Program-made: the position numbers and the translations under genes
In this document: in pieces, positions 7,041-16,656 of the stretch
Numbering within the stretch: the stretch's first letter is position 1
How the letters are laid out: each line of letters begins with the position of its first letter
The notes under the pieces: generated by a model
The model's database searches: none
What the model saw: the letters and a program-made list of their open reading frames with translations, nothing else
Told to the model about the DNA's origin: nothing
NCBI GenBank assembly: GCA_035606915.1
Contig: DATNDU010000008.1
Span: forward strand, 1-64,000
Length of the DNA: 64,000 nucleotides
Source: Roseiarcus sp035606915
GTDB taxonomy: Bacteria > Pseudomonadota > Alphaproteobacteria > Rhizobiales > Beijerinckiaceae
Reading direction: 5' to 3'

Positions 7041-9578
7041 TCAGAACGTCGCGCCACCGGTGAAGTTGATGAACTGGGTCTGGTCGTACTTACCCTTGAC
7101 CACCGGGTAGGCGAAGTCGATGCGGATCGGCCCCAGCGGCGAGGCCCAGATCAGACTGGCGCCGACCGAAGTGCGGATCACGTTCTCGTCGTCGACAGTC
7201 AGACAAGTCGGCTGCGTCAGCGGAATCGTCCCCTTCGGCACACCGGCGGTGACGCCTGGGCAATACCCAGCAGCAGGGAAACCCGGCATCCCAGCAAATT
7301 CAGTCCTGCCGCTGAACCCGGTCAAAATGCCCGCGTCGGTGAACACCGCGCCCTTCAGGCCGATCTCGCGCGGCAGGCCGAAGATCGGGAACTGAAGCTC
7401 CGCCGTGCCGCCGAGATAGGTCGTGCCGCCCAGCGAATTGGCCGCAATGTTGTTGGGGTCCGAGATGTCGCGCGGGCCGATGCCGCCGGGCGCGAAGCCA
7501 CGCACCAGCGTCGGGCCAACGTTGAAGTTGTCCACCAAAGGCAGGTAGCCGCCGCCGACCTGATCGATGCGGCCACCCTGCAAGCGCAGCATGCCGATGA
7601 GATCGTCGGTGATCGGATAATAGACCTTGCCGTCGATCGTCTCGCGCACGAAGTGCGACTGGCCGCCGACCCCGGCGAAGTCCTGATGGAAGTTCGCGTA
7701 GGCGCCCTCCGTCGGATTCTTGCGGTTGTCGAGCGAGTCCCAGATCATTGAGTAGCCGACCAGCGAGGTCAAGATCTGGCCTTGCGCGGCCGCCTCCTTG
7801 ATTGCCGCGGAAGCTTCGCCGTTGATCAAGCAGTTCGCCGACGTGGTCGCCGGCGTCAGCACGCCGCCCGGCGGGGTCCAAGCCCAATTGCTTCCGGCAC
7901 CCACCGACGTGCTGCAATCGCTGTACGGCTGCGAGCTGGTGTTCGGAATCGAGATCTCTGATGTGTACAGCGAGTAATTGGGCTGGAACGTCAGTTCCTC
8001 GGTGACCGGCACGCCGAGTCGGAGATTGATGCCGGTCGTGTTGGTTGAATAAAGGGCGTAGGTATTCTGCAACTGCTCTTTGTGGTAGATATCGAAGCCG
8101 CCCGCCAGCCGCTGGTCGAACAGATACGGCTCGGTGAAGGTGACGCCCCAACCGTTGCTGTATTGGCCGCGTGAAGCGCTGAGCCGCACATATTGCCCGC
8201 GGCCGAGGAAGTTCGTTTCGGTGAACGCCACCTCGACAAGCGGCCCTTCCAGGGTGGAGTAGCCGCCGGACACGCTGACCGAACCGGTCGGCTTGTCCTC
8301 GACCTGGATGGTGACGATGACGCGATCCGGCGCGGAACCGGGGCGAGTCGAGATATGTACGCTCTTGAAGAAATCGAGATTGTTGAGCCGGCGCTCGCCG
8401 CGCTCGATCATGGCATGGTTGTAGGGGTCGCCTTCGCCGATGTCGAACTCGCGCCGGATCACGTAATCGCGCGTGCGCGTGTTGCCTTCGATGTCGATGC
8501 GCTCGATATAGACTTTCGGCGCGTCGTCGATGGTGAAGGCGAGCGCGATGGTGTGATTGGCGTTATCGCGCTCGCCGTGCGGGCGCACGTCGGAGAAGGC
8601 GTAGCCCATGGTCGCGAGCCGGCGCGTCATCGCCTCGACCGTCTTGTCGACCGCCGTCGCATTATAGACGTTGCCGGCGTGCTGCGTCACGTAACCTTTG
8701 AGATCGTCGCCCGACACATGCGGCAGCCGCGAGGTCACACTGACGCTGGAGACGTGGTATTGCGGCCCCTCATCCAGGCTAATGGTGATGATGTAGCCCT
8801 TTTCCGTGGGATCATAGACCACTGCGGTGTTGGTGATGCGGAAATCGGCGTAGCCGTAGCGCATATAATATTTGCGAATCGACTCCTCGTCCGAGGCAAG
8901 CGTGTTGGGATTGTAGACGTCGCTGGTCTTGAACCACGACAGGAGGTTCATCTCCGTCGTCTGCATCAGACTCTTCAGCCGCCAATTCGAAACGTTCTGG
9001 TTGCCGATGAAGACAATCTTCTTCACGCCGGTCTTTTCGCCCTCGTCGACCTTGAACACGAGATCGTCGCGGCCGGTGGGCAATTGCACGAGACGATAGG
9101 TCACCGTCACGTCATCGCGGCCGATCTTCTTGTAGGCGTCCTTGATGCGCTGGACGTCGGCGTCCGCGACCGCCTTGCTGAAGGCGCTGTAGCCCTTGGA
9201 CTGCACCTCGACGGCGAGTTGGTCGCCCTTCAGCTTGCTGTTGCCTTCAAAAGCGACGCGATTGAGAATCTGGCCGCCCTCGACGACGTTGACGACGACG
9301 ACGTCGCCGCTGATGCGCGCCGAGACCTTGCTGAACATGCCGGTGGCCGACAGATCGGACACCGCGCGGTTGACGCTGCCCTGGTCGGTTCCGGTGAAAT
9401 AGCTCTTGATCTCCGCGACATCGCCGCGGCTGGCGCCATTGACGATAATCTTATTGGCGACCGGCGAACCCTGAGCGTAGGCGCTTTGTGCGAAGGAGAG
9501 CGACCCAAACGAGACGGCGACCGCGACCAGGAGCCCCCATAACGCCGTCCTCACCCCTGACATCTTGGACAAGCTCAT
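7041..9578 (-). CDS. bamA: Outer membrane protein assembly factor BamA
   Basis: 845-residue outer-membrane protein that inserts beta-barrel proteins. A Sec signal peptide (ending near SAYAQ) is followed by a series of POTRA domains (about residues 45-430) and the C-terminal surface-antigen barrel. The conserved barrel-lid motif VRGF and a C-terminal Phe (GGATF), the usual barrel recognition end, are present. The ATG at 9578 is preferred because GGGGAAG lies 9 nt upstream; ATG 9596 would add six residues. It sits between rseP and lpxD in the standard order. Confidence 0.96.
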   Translation of the reverse strand: MSLSKMSGVRTALWGLLVAVAVSFGSLSFAQSAYAQGSPVANKIIVNGASRGDVAEIKSYFTGTDQGSVNRAVSDLSATGMFSKVSARISGDVVVVNVVEGGQILNRVAFEGNSKLKGDQLAVEVQSKGYSAFSKAVADADVQRIKDAYKKIGRDDVTVTYRLVQLPTGRDDLVFKVDEGEKTGVKKIVFIGNQNVSNWRLKSLMQTTEMNLLSWFKTSDVYNPNTLASDEESIRKYYMRYGYADFRITNTAVVYDPTEKGYIITISLDEGPQYHVSSVSVTSRLPHVSGDDLKGYVTQHAGNVYNATAVDKTVEAMTRRLATMGYAFSDVRPHGERDNANHTIALAFTIDDAPKVYIERIDIEGNTRTRDYVIRREFDIGEGDPYNHAMIERGERRLNNLDFFKSVHISTRPGSAPDRVIVTIQVEDKPTGSVSVSGGYSTLEGPLVEVAFTETNFLGRGQYVRLSASRGQYSNGWGVTFTEPYLFDQRLAGGFDIYHKEQLQNTYALYSTNTTGINLRLGVPVTEELTFQPNYSLYTSEISIPNTSSQPYSDCSTSVGAGSNWAWTPPGGVLTPATTSANCLINGEASAAIKEAAAQGQILTSLVGYSMIWDSLDNRKNPTEGAYANFHQDFAGVGGQSHFVRETIDGKVYYPITDDLIGMLRLQGGRIDQVGGGYLPLVDNFNVGPTLVRGFAPGGIGPRDISDPNNIAANSLGGTTYLGGTAELQFPIFGLPREIGLKGAVFTDAGILTGFSGRTEFAGMPGFPAAGYCPGVTAGVPKGTIPLTQPTCLTVDDENVIRTSVGASLIWASPLGPIRIDFAYPVVKGKYDQTQFINFTGGATF

Positions 9579-9888
9579 TGTGCTCGACTTCCCCATATCG
9601 CCACTCGACGCTCGACCCGGCTTGACGCCGGCGCCGCCCGTTACGCAGCCTGTTTTCCAGGCTCGGCCGCAGCGTTGCAGGCGGCGGGACGTTTAAAGCC
9701 CCATGACTTGCAACGACGACTGCCTCCCGTCGCACATTTCACAAAAACGGAAGGTTACCGGGCTTTTACCGCTTTCGAGAGGAGGTGCAAACGCTAATTA
9801 GACTCAGCGTACACCATTTTCCGCGGGGCGTGGCGCGCGCGACACAGGCGTGGTTGACCCCGGGTTAACCCCCAAGCTAACCCATTGC
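9579..9888. other. Intergenic region between rseP and bamA
   Basis: 310 bp without a credible gene. It contains a small inverted repeat AGCCTG-TTTTC-CAGGCT at 9647-9663, inside the likely bamA 5' leader, and an AT-richer stretch near 9740-9800 that could hold the bamA promoter. No recognisable riboswitch or small RNA is seen. Confidence 0.5.
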
Positions 9889-11037
9889 TTAACTACGCCC
9901 AAAAAGCCGCAAGATGTCGTGCGCGGTGGTGAAAACCATCAAGCTGCCGACCAGCGCGATGCCGACCCGCATGCCGACCTGCTGCACGCGCTCGCTGACC
10001 GGCCGGCCGCGCACCGCTTCGATCAGGCAGAACAGCAGGTGGCCGCCGTCGAGCAGCGGTATCGGAAACAGATTCATCAACCCGACCGAAACCGAAAATA
10101 GCGCCGCCAAGCCGAACAACTCCGCGACTCCGACCTTGGCGACCGCGCCGGTGATTTGCGTCATGCCGACCATGCCGGACATTTGGTCGACCGACTCGCG
10201 CCCAGCGAACAGCCCGCCGATATAAGACAGCGTCGCATGGGTGATGAAGCCGACCTGATCGCCGGCCCAGGCGACGCATTGCGCCACATCGCAGCGCACA
10301 TAATTGACATCAGCGGGATCGCTCGTCGAGCCGAGGCCGAGATGGCCGACGCGGCGCTTGCCGAGCGGGCCCTGATTGACCATCATCAACTTGGGCGCCG
10401 CCTGAAGCGTCAGCGCCTTGCCTTCGCGATCGACCTTAAAGCTCATCTCGATGCCGGTGTTGAGCACCACCGCCTGCATCAAGTCCTGGAAACTGCTGAT
10501 CTTCCGGCCATCGATGGCGGTGATGAGGTCGCCGGGGGCAAATCCCGCCGCCGCCGCCGGCGAGCCCGGCTCGACGTAGCCGACGCGGGCGTTGTGGATG
10601 GACTGGCCATAGGCCAGGAACACCCCGGTGAAAAGCACCATCGCCAGGATGAAATTAGCCGCCGGACCCGCCGCGACGATTGCGGCGCGTTTGTAGACGC
10701 TCTGCGCCGCCAGCGTGCGCCCGCGGTCGACCGGCTGCACCGCCGCAAGCGCGGCTTCGTCCTGGCCGCTCGCCGCATTGGCGTCGCCGAGGAACTTGAC
10801 GTAGCCGCCGAGGGGAAACAGCGCCAACCGCCAGCGGGTGCCGTGCGAATCGACATAGGCCAGCAATTCCGGGCCGAAACCGAGCGAAAACGCCTCGATC
10901 TTCACCCCGCACCAGCGTCCGACAAGGTAATGGCCGAGCTCATGAAAGAACACAATGCCATTCATGACGACAATAAATGGAATGATATACCAACGCAACC
11001 AGATCACAAAATCAGCGAGCGCGTGCAGAACGGGCAT
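9889..11037 (-). CDS. rseP: RIP site-2 metalloprotease RseP (M50 family)
   Basis: 382-residue inner-membrane zinc protease that cleaves transmembrane anti-sigma factors and signal peptide remnants. The catalytic motif HELGH is at residues 32-36 in the first membrane helix. A PDZ domain follows near residues 150-230 (PGSPAAAAGFAPGD), and the second active-site motif NLFPIPLLDGGH lies near residue 340. GGAGG 7 nt before the ATG at 11037 supports the start. It lies between dxr and bamA as in most alphaproteobacteria. Confidence 0.95.
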   Translation of the reverse strand: MPVLHALADFVIWLRWYIIPFIVVMNGIVFFHELGHYLVGRWCGVKIEAFSLGFGPELLAYVDSHGTRWRLALFPLGGYVKFLGDANAASGQDEAALAAVQPVDRGRTLAAQSVYKRAAIVAAGPAANFILAMVLFTGVFLAYGQSIHNARVGYVEPGSPAAAAGFAPGDLITAIDGRKISSFQDLMQAVVLNTGIEMSFKVDREGKALTLQAAPKLMMVNQGPLGKRRVGHLGLGSTSDPADVNYVRCDVAQCVAWAGDQVGFITHATLSYIGGLFAGRESVDQMSGMVGMTQITGAVAKVGVAELFGLAALFSVSVGLMNLFPIPLLDGGHLLFCLIEAVRGRPVSERVQQVGMRVGIALVGSLMVFTTAHDILRLFGRS

Positions 11038-11122
11038 CGATTAGCCTCCGCGGGACGCTCATTCGCCTCGTCGCGCCGCCGCCAAATGGTTACTAGATCG
11101 TTACTATGACGCAGCAACCTGT

Positions 11123-12322
11123 CTAGGCCAAGAGGGAAGCCGCCCGATCTCGTGCGACATGGTGAATCGCCAGCGCTTCGTCAATGTCGGCGGGGGTTTC
11201 GATCTCGCCGGCGGCGCGCATCGCCTCCAGCGTGCGCCCGACAATGCCGGCCAGGGCGCCGAAAGCGATCTTGCCGTCGAGAAAGGCGGCGACGGCGATT
11301 TCATTGGCGGCGTTGAGCGCGGTCGGCGCCCCCGCCCCTTCCGCCAACGCCTCGCGGGCGAGCCGCAGCGCCGGGAAGCGGTCGAGATCGGCGGGTTCGA
11401 AGGTGAGCCTCGACAGCGCGATCAGATCCGGCGCGGCGACGCCGCTCCGCACGCGCTGCGGATAGGCCAGGCAATGGGCGACCGCCGTGCGCATGTCGGG
11501 ATTGGCGAGGCCGGCCAGCGTCGAGCCGTCGGCGAAAGCGATCATCCCATGCACGACCGATTGCGGATGCACGACGACGGCGAGCTTTTCGGCCGCAATC
11601 GCAAACAGATGATGCGCCTCGATGAGTTCCAGCCCCTTGTTCATGAGGCTGGCGCTGTCGACGCTGATCTTCGGCCCCATGCTCCATTTGGGATGCGCAA
11701 GCGCCTCGGCGGGCGTCGCCTTGGCGATATTCTCGGCGCTCCATTCGCGGAACGGGCCGCCCGAGGCGGTGATCGTCATGCAAGCGACTTCCGCCACGTC
11801 GCGGCCGCCGAGCGCCTGGAAAATGGCGTTGTGCTCGGAATCGAGCGGCAGCAGCGTCGCCCCGTGCCTGAGGACGCCCAACATCACCGGCGCGCCGGCG
11901 CACACCAGCGTCTCCTTGTTAGCGAGCGCAATGATGCGGCCGCATTCGATGGCGGCGTAAGTCGGCCCGAGGCCGACGGCGCCGACGATGGCGGAGACGA
12001 CGAGGTCGGCCGGCCAGCGCGCCGCCGCCTGCATCGCCTGCGCTCCGCAGGCGGTCTCGACGGCGCGCCCGGTAAGCCCGGCCTTGAGGTCGGCGTAGCC
12101 GGCGGGGTCGGCGATGGCGGCGAATTTGGCCCCCAGTTCGATGGCGGTGCGGGCAAGCGCCGCGCCGTCGCGGCCGCCGACCACCGCCTCGACGCAAAAG
12201 CGGCCGGGGTTGTCGAGAATCACGCGGGCGCAGGATTTGCCGATGGAGCCGGTGGCGCCGAGCAGGACGAGGCGTTTGGCGGGGCCTTCCGCGCGAGCGG
12301 AGGCATTCGCGGATGGAGTCAA
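11123..12322 (-). CDS. dxr: 1-deoxy-D-xylulose 5-phosphate reductoisomerase
   Basis: 399-residue cytoplasmic NADPH-dependent enzyme of the MEP pathway, converting DXP to 2-C-methylerythritol 4-phosphate. The NADPH-binding motif LGATGSIG is near residue 23. The metal and substrate-binding segments NKETLV, TASGGPFR and SVDSASLMNKGLE are all present. The start is TTG 12322 with AGAGGA 7 nt upstream. It lies 26 nt after cdsA, consistent with one transcript that feeds isoprenoids to uppS in the same cluster. Confidence 0.96.
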   Translation of the reverse strand: MTPSANASARAEGPAKRLVLLGATGSIGKSCARVILDNPGRFCVEAVVGGRDGAALARTAIELGAKFAAIADPAGYADLKAGLTGRAVETACGAQAMQAAARWPADLVVSAIVGAVGLGPTYAAIECGRIIALANKETLVCAGAPVMLGVLRHGATLLPLDSEHNAIFQALGGRDVAEVACMTITASGGPFREWSAENIAKATPAEALAHPKWSMGPKISVDSASLMNKGLELIEAHHLFAIAAEKLAVVVHPQSVVHGMIAFADGSTLAGLANPDMRTAVAHCLAYPQRVRSGVAAPDLIALSRLTFEPADLDRFPALRLAREALAEGAGAPTALNAANEIAVAAFLDGKIAFGALAGIVGRTLEAMRAAGEIETPADIDEALAIHHVARDRAASLLA

Positions 12323-12348
12323 ATCGGAATCCTCTCCAAACTCACCAG

Positions 12349-13191
12349 TTACCAGTTAAACAAACCCGGCGCCATCCACGGCCCCGCCGATCGCGCCCAG
12401 GCGACAGCCGCCGCAAACGCCGCCGCGACGATGAAACCATCGAGGCGATCCATCAAGCCCCCGTGGCCGGGAATGAGGCGGCTCGAATCCTTCACCCCGG
12501 CGCGACGCTTCAGGCCCGATTCGAAGAGATCGCCGACCTGCGACAGCGCCGAGGTCAGCAGCCCGAGTTCGAACAGAGGGATGAGCCGGACGCCGCCGGG
12601 AACCGACAGCAGCGCCACCAGCGCCCCCAGCAACGCCGAGACCACGGCGCCGATGAGCGCCCCGGACCAGGTCTTGCCTGGCGAGATCGCCGGCCACAGC
12701 TTCGGCCCGCCGACCGTGCGGCCGCCGAAATAGGCGCCGATGTCGGTGCCCCAGACGATAGCGTAGAGCCACAGCATCGCCGCCAGCCCCTGCGTCGGAC
12801 TGCCGCGCAGCAGCGCCGGCGCCACCATCGCCGCGCCGGCGTAGAGCGCGCCGACGCCGGCGGCGAGGCGGCGATCGGAATCGGCCGCGGCGCCGGCCGC
12901 GACCCCGGCGGCGATCAGCATGACGAGCGATAGGATGGCATGGGCGTAGAATGCCCAGGGCGCCGCCGCGACGAGGCCAAGCCCGCAAATCGTCACCCGC
13001 AGCCAAAGCCGGCCGCCGCCGATCAGCCGTTGCCATTCCCAGGCGACGCCGATCGCCGCGAGGCCCCAGAAGATGAGAAACACCGGGCCGCCGACCCAAG
13101 TCGCCGCCAGCGCCAGTACGACCATGACGACGCCGGAGATAGCGCGCGGCTTCAGATCGTCGGCGAGGATGAAGCGGGGACGGGCGGCCAT
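12349..13191 (-). CDS. cdsA: Phosphatidate cytidylyltransferase
   Basis: 280-residue polytopic membrane enzyme that makes CDP-diacylglycerol, the precursor of all phospholipids here, including phosphatidylcholine made by Pcs. The family signature is visible near the C-terminus: LKRRAGVKDSSRLIPGHGGL then MDRLDG. The ATG at 13191 shares its A with the uppS stop codon (TGATG), so translation is probably coupled to uppS. A longer in-frame reading to 13413 only runs through uppS and was discarded. Confidence 0.94.
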   Translation of the reverse strand: MAARPRFILADDLKPRAISGVVMVVLALAATWVGGPVFLIFWGLAAIGVAWEWQRLIGGGRLWLRVTICGLGLVAAAPWAFYAHAILSLVMLIAAGVAAGAAADSDRRLAAGVGALYAGAAMVAPALLRGSPTQGLAAMLWLYAIVWGTDIGAYFGGRTVGGPKLWPAISPGKTWSGALIGAVVSALLGALVALLSVPGGVRLIPLFELGLLTSALSQVGDLFESGLKRRAGVKDSSRLIPGHGGLMDRLDGFIVAAAFAAAVAWARSAGPWMAPGLFNW

Positions 13192-13955
13192 CAGGAGGCC
13201 GACTTGACGGCGGCCGTCAGCCCGCGCCCGCCGTAGCGGCGCTCGCGGCTGAAATATTCGTCGAGCGCCGCTTCGAACGCGGCGCGGTCGAAATCCGGCC
13301 AATGCAGCGGCAGGAAGACGAATTCGGAATAGGCCGCCTGCCACAGCAGGAAGTTGGAGAGGCGCTGCTCGCCCGAGGTGCGTATGATGAGATCGGGATC
13401 GGGAATGTCGCAACTCGACAGCGAACTGGCGAAATGCTCGACGCCGATGGCGTTGGGATCGAGCTTGCCCGCCACCGCCTTGGCCGCCAGCCGACGCGCC
13501 GCCTCGACGATCTCCTGCCGGCCGCCGTAGTTGAAGGCGACCGCCAGCGTCAGGCCGCCGTTGCAGCGGGTGAGTTCCTCGGCCTCCACCAGCAGGCCCG
13601 CGATATCGGCAGCCAGCCCGTCGCGGCCGCCGATCACCCGCACGCGCACGTCGTTGGCGTGCAGCTCGGCGAGGTCGTTGCGGATGTAGCGCTTGAGCAG
13701 GCCCATCAGCAGCGACACCTCGTCGGGCGGGCGGCTCCAGTTCTCGGTGGAGAAACTATAAAGCGTCAGGAACGAGACGCCGATATCGCGCGCCGCGCGC
13801 ACCGCCCGCCGCACCGCCTCGACGCCGCGCCGATGGCCTTCGTAGCGCGGCAGGCCGCGCGCCTGCGCCCAGCGGCCGTTGCCGTCCATGATGATGGCGA
13901 CGTGGCGGGGCGCCTTGCGGGCCGGGTAGTGCAGATTGTCGATCGGCGATGCCAT
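13191..13955 (-). CDS. uppS: Isoprenyl transferase (undecaprenyl diphosphate synthase)
   Basis: 254-residue cytoplasmic cis-prenyltransferase that extends farnesyl diphosphate with isopentenyl diphosphate to the lipid carrier for peptidoglycan and O-antigen. The signature HVAIIMDGNGRWAQARGLPR with catalytic Asp is at about residues 18-37. The C-terminal region with the RTSGEQRLSNFLLWQ motif is intact. The start ATG 13955 has GAGGT 10 nt upstream. It sits between frr and cdsA in the common order. Confidence 0.95.
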   Translation of the reverse strand: MASPIDNLHYPARKAPRHVAIIMDGNGRWAQARGLPRYEGHRRGVEAVRRAVRAARDIGVSFLTLYSFSTENWSRPPDEVSLLMGLLKRYIRNDLAELHANDVRVRVIGGRDGLAADIAGLLVEAEELTRCNGGLTLAVAFNYGGRQEIVEAARRLAAKAVAGKLDPNAIGVEHFASSLSSCDIPDPDLIIRTSGEQRLSNFLLWQAAYSEFVFLPLHWPDFDRAAFEAALDEYFSRERRYGGRGLTAAVKSAS

Positions 13956-13978
13956 GGGGCCAAGACCTCGGCGCGCCG

Positions 13979-14545
13979 CTAAACTTGCATAATCTCCTTT
14001 TCCTTCGAGGCGAGCAAGAAGTCGATCTCCTTGATCGCCTCGTCGGTCGCTTTCTGCGCGTCGGTCTCCTGGCGCTTGCACTCGTCCTCGGGAATGGCGT
14101 GCTCCTTGAGCAGTTTCTTCAGCACGTCGAAACCGTCGCGACGCACATGCCGCACGGCGACGCGCGCGTCCTCGGCGTATTTATGCGCGATCTTGACCAT
14201 CTCTTTGCGGCGCTGCTCGTTGAGTTCGGGGATGCGGATGCGCAGCAGCGTGCCTTCGACGGTCGGCGAAAGGCCGAGATTGGCGTCGCGAATCGCTTTG
14301 TCGACGGCGCCGACCATCGCCTTGTCCCAGACCGAAACGGAGAGCGCGCGCGGCTCCGGCACACTGATCGAGGCGACCTGGGTGAGCGGCGTGCGCTGGC
14401 CATAAGCCTCGACCTGCACGGGCTCCAGAAGCGCCGCGCTGGCGCGCCCGGTGCGCAGCCCGTTAAGCTCCGACTTCAGCGTCGAATGGGCGCCCTGCAT
14501 GCGCCGCTTCAAATCGTCGAGGTCGAATTTCGGCAACGCCGCCAT
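13979..14545 (-). CDS. frr: Ribosome recycling factor
   Basis: 188-residue cytoplasmic protein that, with EF-G, splits post-termination ribosomes; the length matches the family. The conserved stretches RTGRASAALLEPV and PELNEQRRKEMVK are seen. The start is placed at ATG 14545 (MAALPKFDL), discarding an in-frame extension to 14677. It is the first gene of the block frr-uppS-cdsA-dxr-rseP-bamA. The usual upstream pyrH/tsf/rpsB are absent; the upstream neighbour is a divergent phosphatase gene. Confidence 0.95.
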   Translation of the reverse strand: MAALPKFDLDDLKRRMQGAHSTLKSELNGLRTGRASAALLEPVQVEAYGQRTPLTQVASISVPEPRALSVSVWDKAMVGAVDKAIRDANLGLSPTVEGTLLRIRIPELNEQRRKEMVKIAHKYAEDARVAVRHVRRDGFDVLKKLLKEHAIPEDECKRQETDAQKATDEAIKEIDFLLASKEKEIMQV

Positions 14546-14739
14546 GGGGATTCGTCCGGTCGCTTGGTCTGGCCGCGTGGGGCGCGGCGATTCGGCGCGC
14601 GGTAACCCGCGCCCAACTTCTCTATCACAGCTCGCCTCGGGGTACAGCGCGATTGCGGCGCCGCGGCGGCGCGTCATCCGACCGACATGAGAATCTGAAC
14701 AAAGGGGGTAAAGGCCCCGTTGAGATCGGAACCGCTTTG

Positions 14740-15573
14740 ATGCCCCGCGCGCACGAAATCCACGTTGGAGCGTCGGCCGCCCACCGCTATCGCACCATCT
14801 TTATTTCCGACATGCATCTGGGTACGCGCGGCTGCCAGGCGCATCTCATCCTCGATTTGCTGCGCCACAACGACGCTGACGCCTATTATCTCGTCGGCGA
14901 CATCATCGACGGCTGGCGCATGAAGACGAGCTTCTACTGGCCGCAGGCTCATAACGACGTCATCCAGAAGCTGTTGGGCAAGGTAAAGCGCGGCGCGCGC
15001 ATGGTGTTCGTGCCTGGCAACCACGACGAATTCGCGCGCCAGTTCGTCGGCCTGACCTTCGGCGGCGTCGAGATCGTGCGCCAGGCGAAATATGTCGCGG
15101 CCGACGGCAAGCGCTATCTCGTGCTGCATGGCGACGAATTCGACGTTGTCGTGCGCCACTCCAAATGGCTCGCCTATCTCGGCGACGGGGCCTATGATTT
15201 CGCGATTCTTCTCAACACTCATTTCAATGCGGTGCGACGCAGGCTCGGCTTCCGCTATTGGTCGTTCTCGGCCTGGGCGAAGCTAAAGGTCAAGAATGCG
15301 GTCAGTTTCATCGGCGCCTTCGAGGCGACACTCGCCGCAGAGGCGCGCCGGCGCGGCGTCGAAGGGGTGATCTGCGGCCACATCCACCACCCCACGATCC
15401 GCGATCTCGACGGCATAACTTACGTTAATACCGGAGATTTCGTGGAATCCTGCTCCTATGTCGTCGAGCACGACGACGGTCGACTCGAACTGCTGCGCTG
15501 GTCGCGCCCGCTCGCGACGGCGGCGCCGGAGACCGAGGCGGAAGACCCCATCGGCGTGGTCGAAGCGGCCTGA
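14740..15573 (+). CDS. Calcineurin-like metallophosphoesterase, LpxH-like (UDP-2,3-diacylglucosamine diphosphatase family)
   Basis: 277-residue protein with all metallophosphoesterase motifs: ISDMHLG, GDIIDG, PGNHDE, LHGDEFD and GHIHHP. The resemblance is to LpxH-type phosphatases that act on UDP-diacylglucosamine in lipid A synthesis. Many alphaproteobacteria use LpxI for that step and keep LpxH-like paralogues of unknown substrate, so the exact reaction is uncertain. The start ATG 14740 is preferred; an extension to 14653 has no supporting site. It is divergent from frr with a 194-bp gap. Confidence 0.8.
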   Translation: MPRAHEIHVGASAAHRYRTIFISDMHLGTRGCQAHLILDLLRHNDADAYYLVGDIIDGWRMKTSFYWPQAHNDVIQKLLGKVKRGARMVFVPGNHDEFARQFVGLTFGGVEIVRQAKYVAADGKRYLVLHGDEFDVVVRHSKWLAYLGDGAYDFAILLNTHFNAVRRRLGFRYWSFSAWAKLKVKNAVSFIGAFEATLAAEARRRGVEGVICGHIHHPTIRDLDGITYVNTGDFVESCSYVVEHDDGRLELLRWSRPLATAAPETEAEDPIGVVEAA

Positions 15574-15669
15574 TGCGCATGCTGCCGGCCACCCGCCCCG
15601 CCGATCCCCGGCGAGGCGGCGCGGCGCGGGGAATCGCCTTCATCTGGGAGGAGCGCGCCCGCCGGCGCC

Positions 15670-16086
15670 TCAGCCGAACAGCTTGAGGCCGCCTTCGATA
15701 TCCTGCTCGTCGAGCGCCACCAGTCCGGCGAAGCGCCGCTCCAACCCGCCCGCCTTGACGCTCTCGCGCCGCGTCTCGGCCTCCTCGACCAGCCGCGCCC
15801 GCAAGCGCACATCGGCCAGCGGCTGCAAATCCTTCAACACTTCCGCCAATTGTCTCACCACCTCGGCTGCCCGCTCGCCTTCCAGGCGCTGACGCGCCCG
15901 CTCGACGTCGCTGCGAATCGCGTGCGCCTCGATGCGCTCGATGGCGTCGCGCAGGCGGCCGGCGTCCTCGGCGCGCCGGCGCCTGGCGTATTCGGCAAGA
16001 AACCGCCGCCCCCGCTCCGTGCTCATGACCACGGCCCGAATCGCCGCGAATTCGGCTTCGGAAAGGTCGGGGAGCGCCGCGGTCAA
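15670..16086 (-). CDS. Small conserved-type helical protein (CheZ-domain-like)
   Basis: 138-residue, mostly helical, charged protein with no signal or membrane segment. The N-terminal stretch AIRAVVMSTERGRRFLAEYA resembles hypothetical proteins of Rhizobiales annotated as containing a weak CheZ-like (chemotaxis phosphatase) domain; I cannot confirm that. The start is placed at TTG 16086 because GAGAGGGGG lies 5-6 nt upstream. An extension to 16209 would add an unlikely Arg/Pro-rich leader. It is preceded by a 78-codon frame that stops at its start codon. Confidence 0.6.
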   Translation of the reverse strand: MTAALPDLSEAEFAAIRAVVMSTERGRRFLAEYARRRRAEDAGRLRDAIERIEAHAIRSDVERARQRLEGERAAEVVRQLAEVLKDLQPLADVRLRARLVEEAETRRESVKAGGLERRFAGLVALDEQDIEGGLKLFG

Positions 16087-16319
16087 ATCAGCCCCCTCTC
16101 GACCGGCGGGCCGGGACTGCCGGCGGGTTCGCGGCTGCGGCGAACGGAGACAGCGCCATTTTCGTCTACTTGCTCCAAGAGCGAAGGGCTTTCCTCCACA
16201 CTGGCCCACACCTTCAAGGCCAGAACAATCGACGCACTGACGACATCCCTCGGCTTGTGGCGCAACCTCACGACGACGCGCCGCCGTCCTCTATATCTAT
16301 ACTGATTATCCAACGCCAT
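16083..16319 (-). CDS. Hypothetical small protein, 78 aa
   Basis: Basic N-terminus (MALDNQYRYRGRRRVVVRLR), a hydrophobic centre (SASIVLALKVWASV) and a polar tail. It overlaps the TTG start of the downstream gene by four bases (TTGA), as coupled genes do. A TATAAT hexamer lies just upstream of the ATG, but the ribosome site is weak (GGAAAG about 15 nt away). It could equally be the 5' leader of the downstream gene. I do not recognise it. Confidence 0.35.
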   Translation of the reverse strand: MALDNQYRYRGRRRVVVRLRHKPRDVVSASIVLALKVWASVEESPSLLEQVDENGAVSVRRSREPAGSPGPPVERGLI

Positions 16320-16656
16320 AGTTAATTATATCTTTCCACAGCGGCGATGTTCTCCTTAAACCGCTTCGCGCAAGCAAACGATCGCTGCACAACCGCAGAG
16401 CTCCGCTGCCCTATATTACGTAGCGTCATTCAAAAAAGACTTCACAACGCCGGCGCCGCTCGCCTGAACTATGCCAGTCGGCGGGCATGGCTTTGCGGCG
16501 CCGCGCTCGACATCGTTGTCGATTGTCGAGCCCGCCCGCGACGCGCCCGAGCCGGGCGCGCATCTGTTTTCTCGTGCGCGTCCGAGCAAAAACCGGGTTC
16601 CCGCCGCGCCTGGGCAAGGGTAGAGGAGGAGGGATCAGGTCGGGGACGTGTTGAAC
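16320..16656. other. Intergenic region upstream of soxA
   Basis: 337 bp with no credible gene. It must hold promoters in both directions. A GAGGAGGAGG purine tract at 16624-16633 and CGGGGA at 16641-16646 precede soxA. I looked for remains of soxB or soxD and for a glycine-riboswitch-like fold and saw neither. Confidence 0.5.

Noticed and set aside
16320..16656. Possible glycine riboswitch upstream of soxA
   Set aside because: I could not find the conserved paired helices or the GGAGA-type elements in a consistent order; only a purine-rich ribosome-site tract is present.
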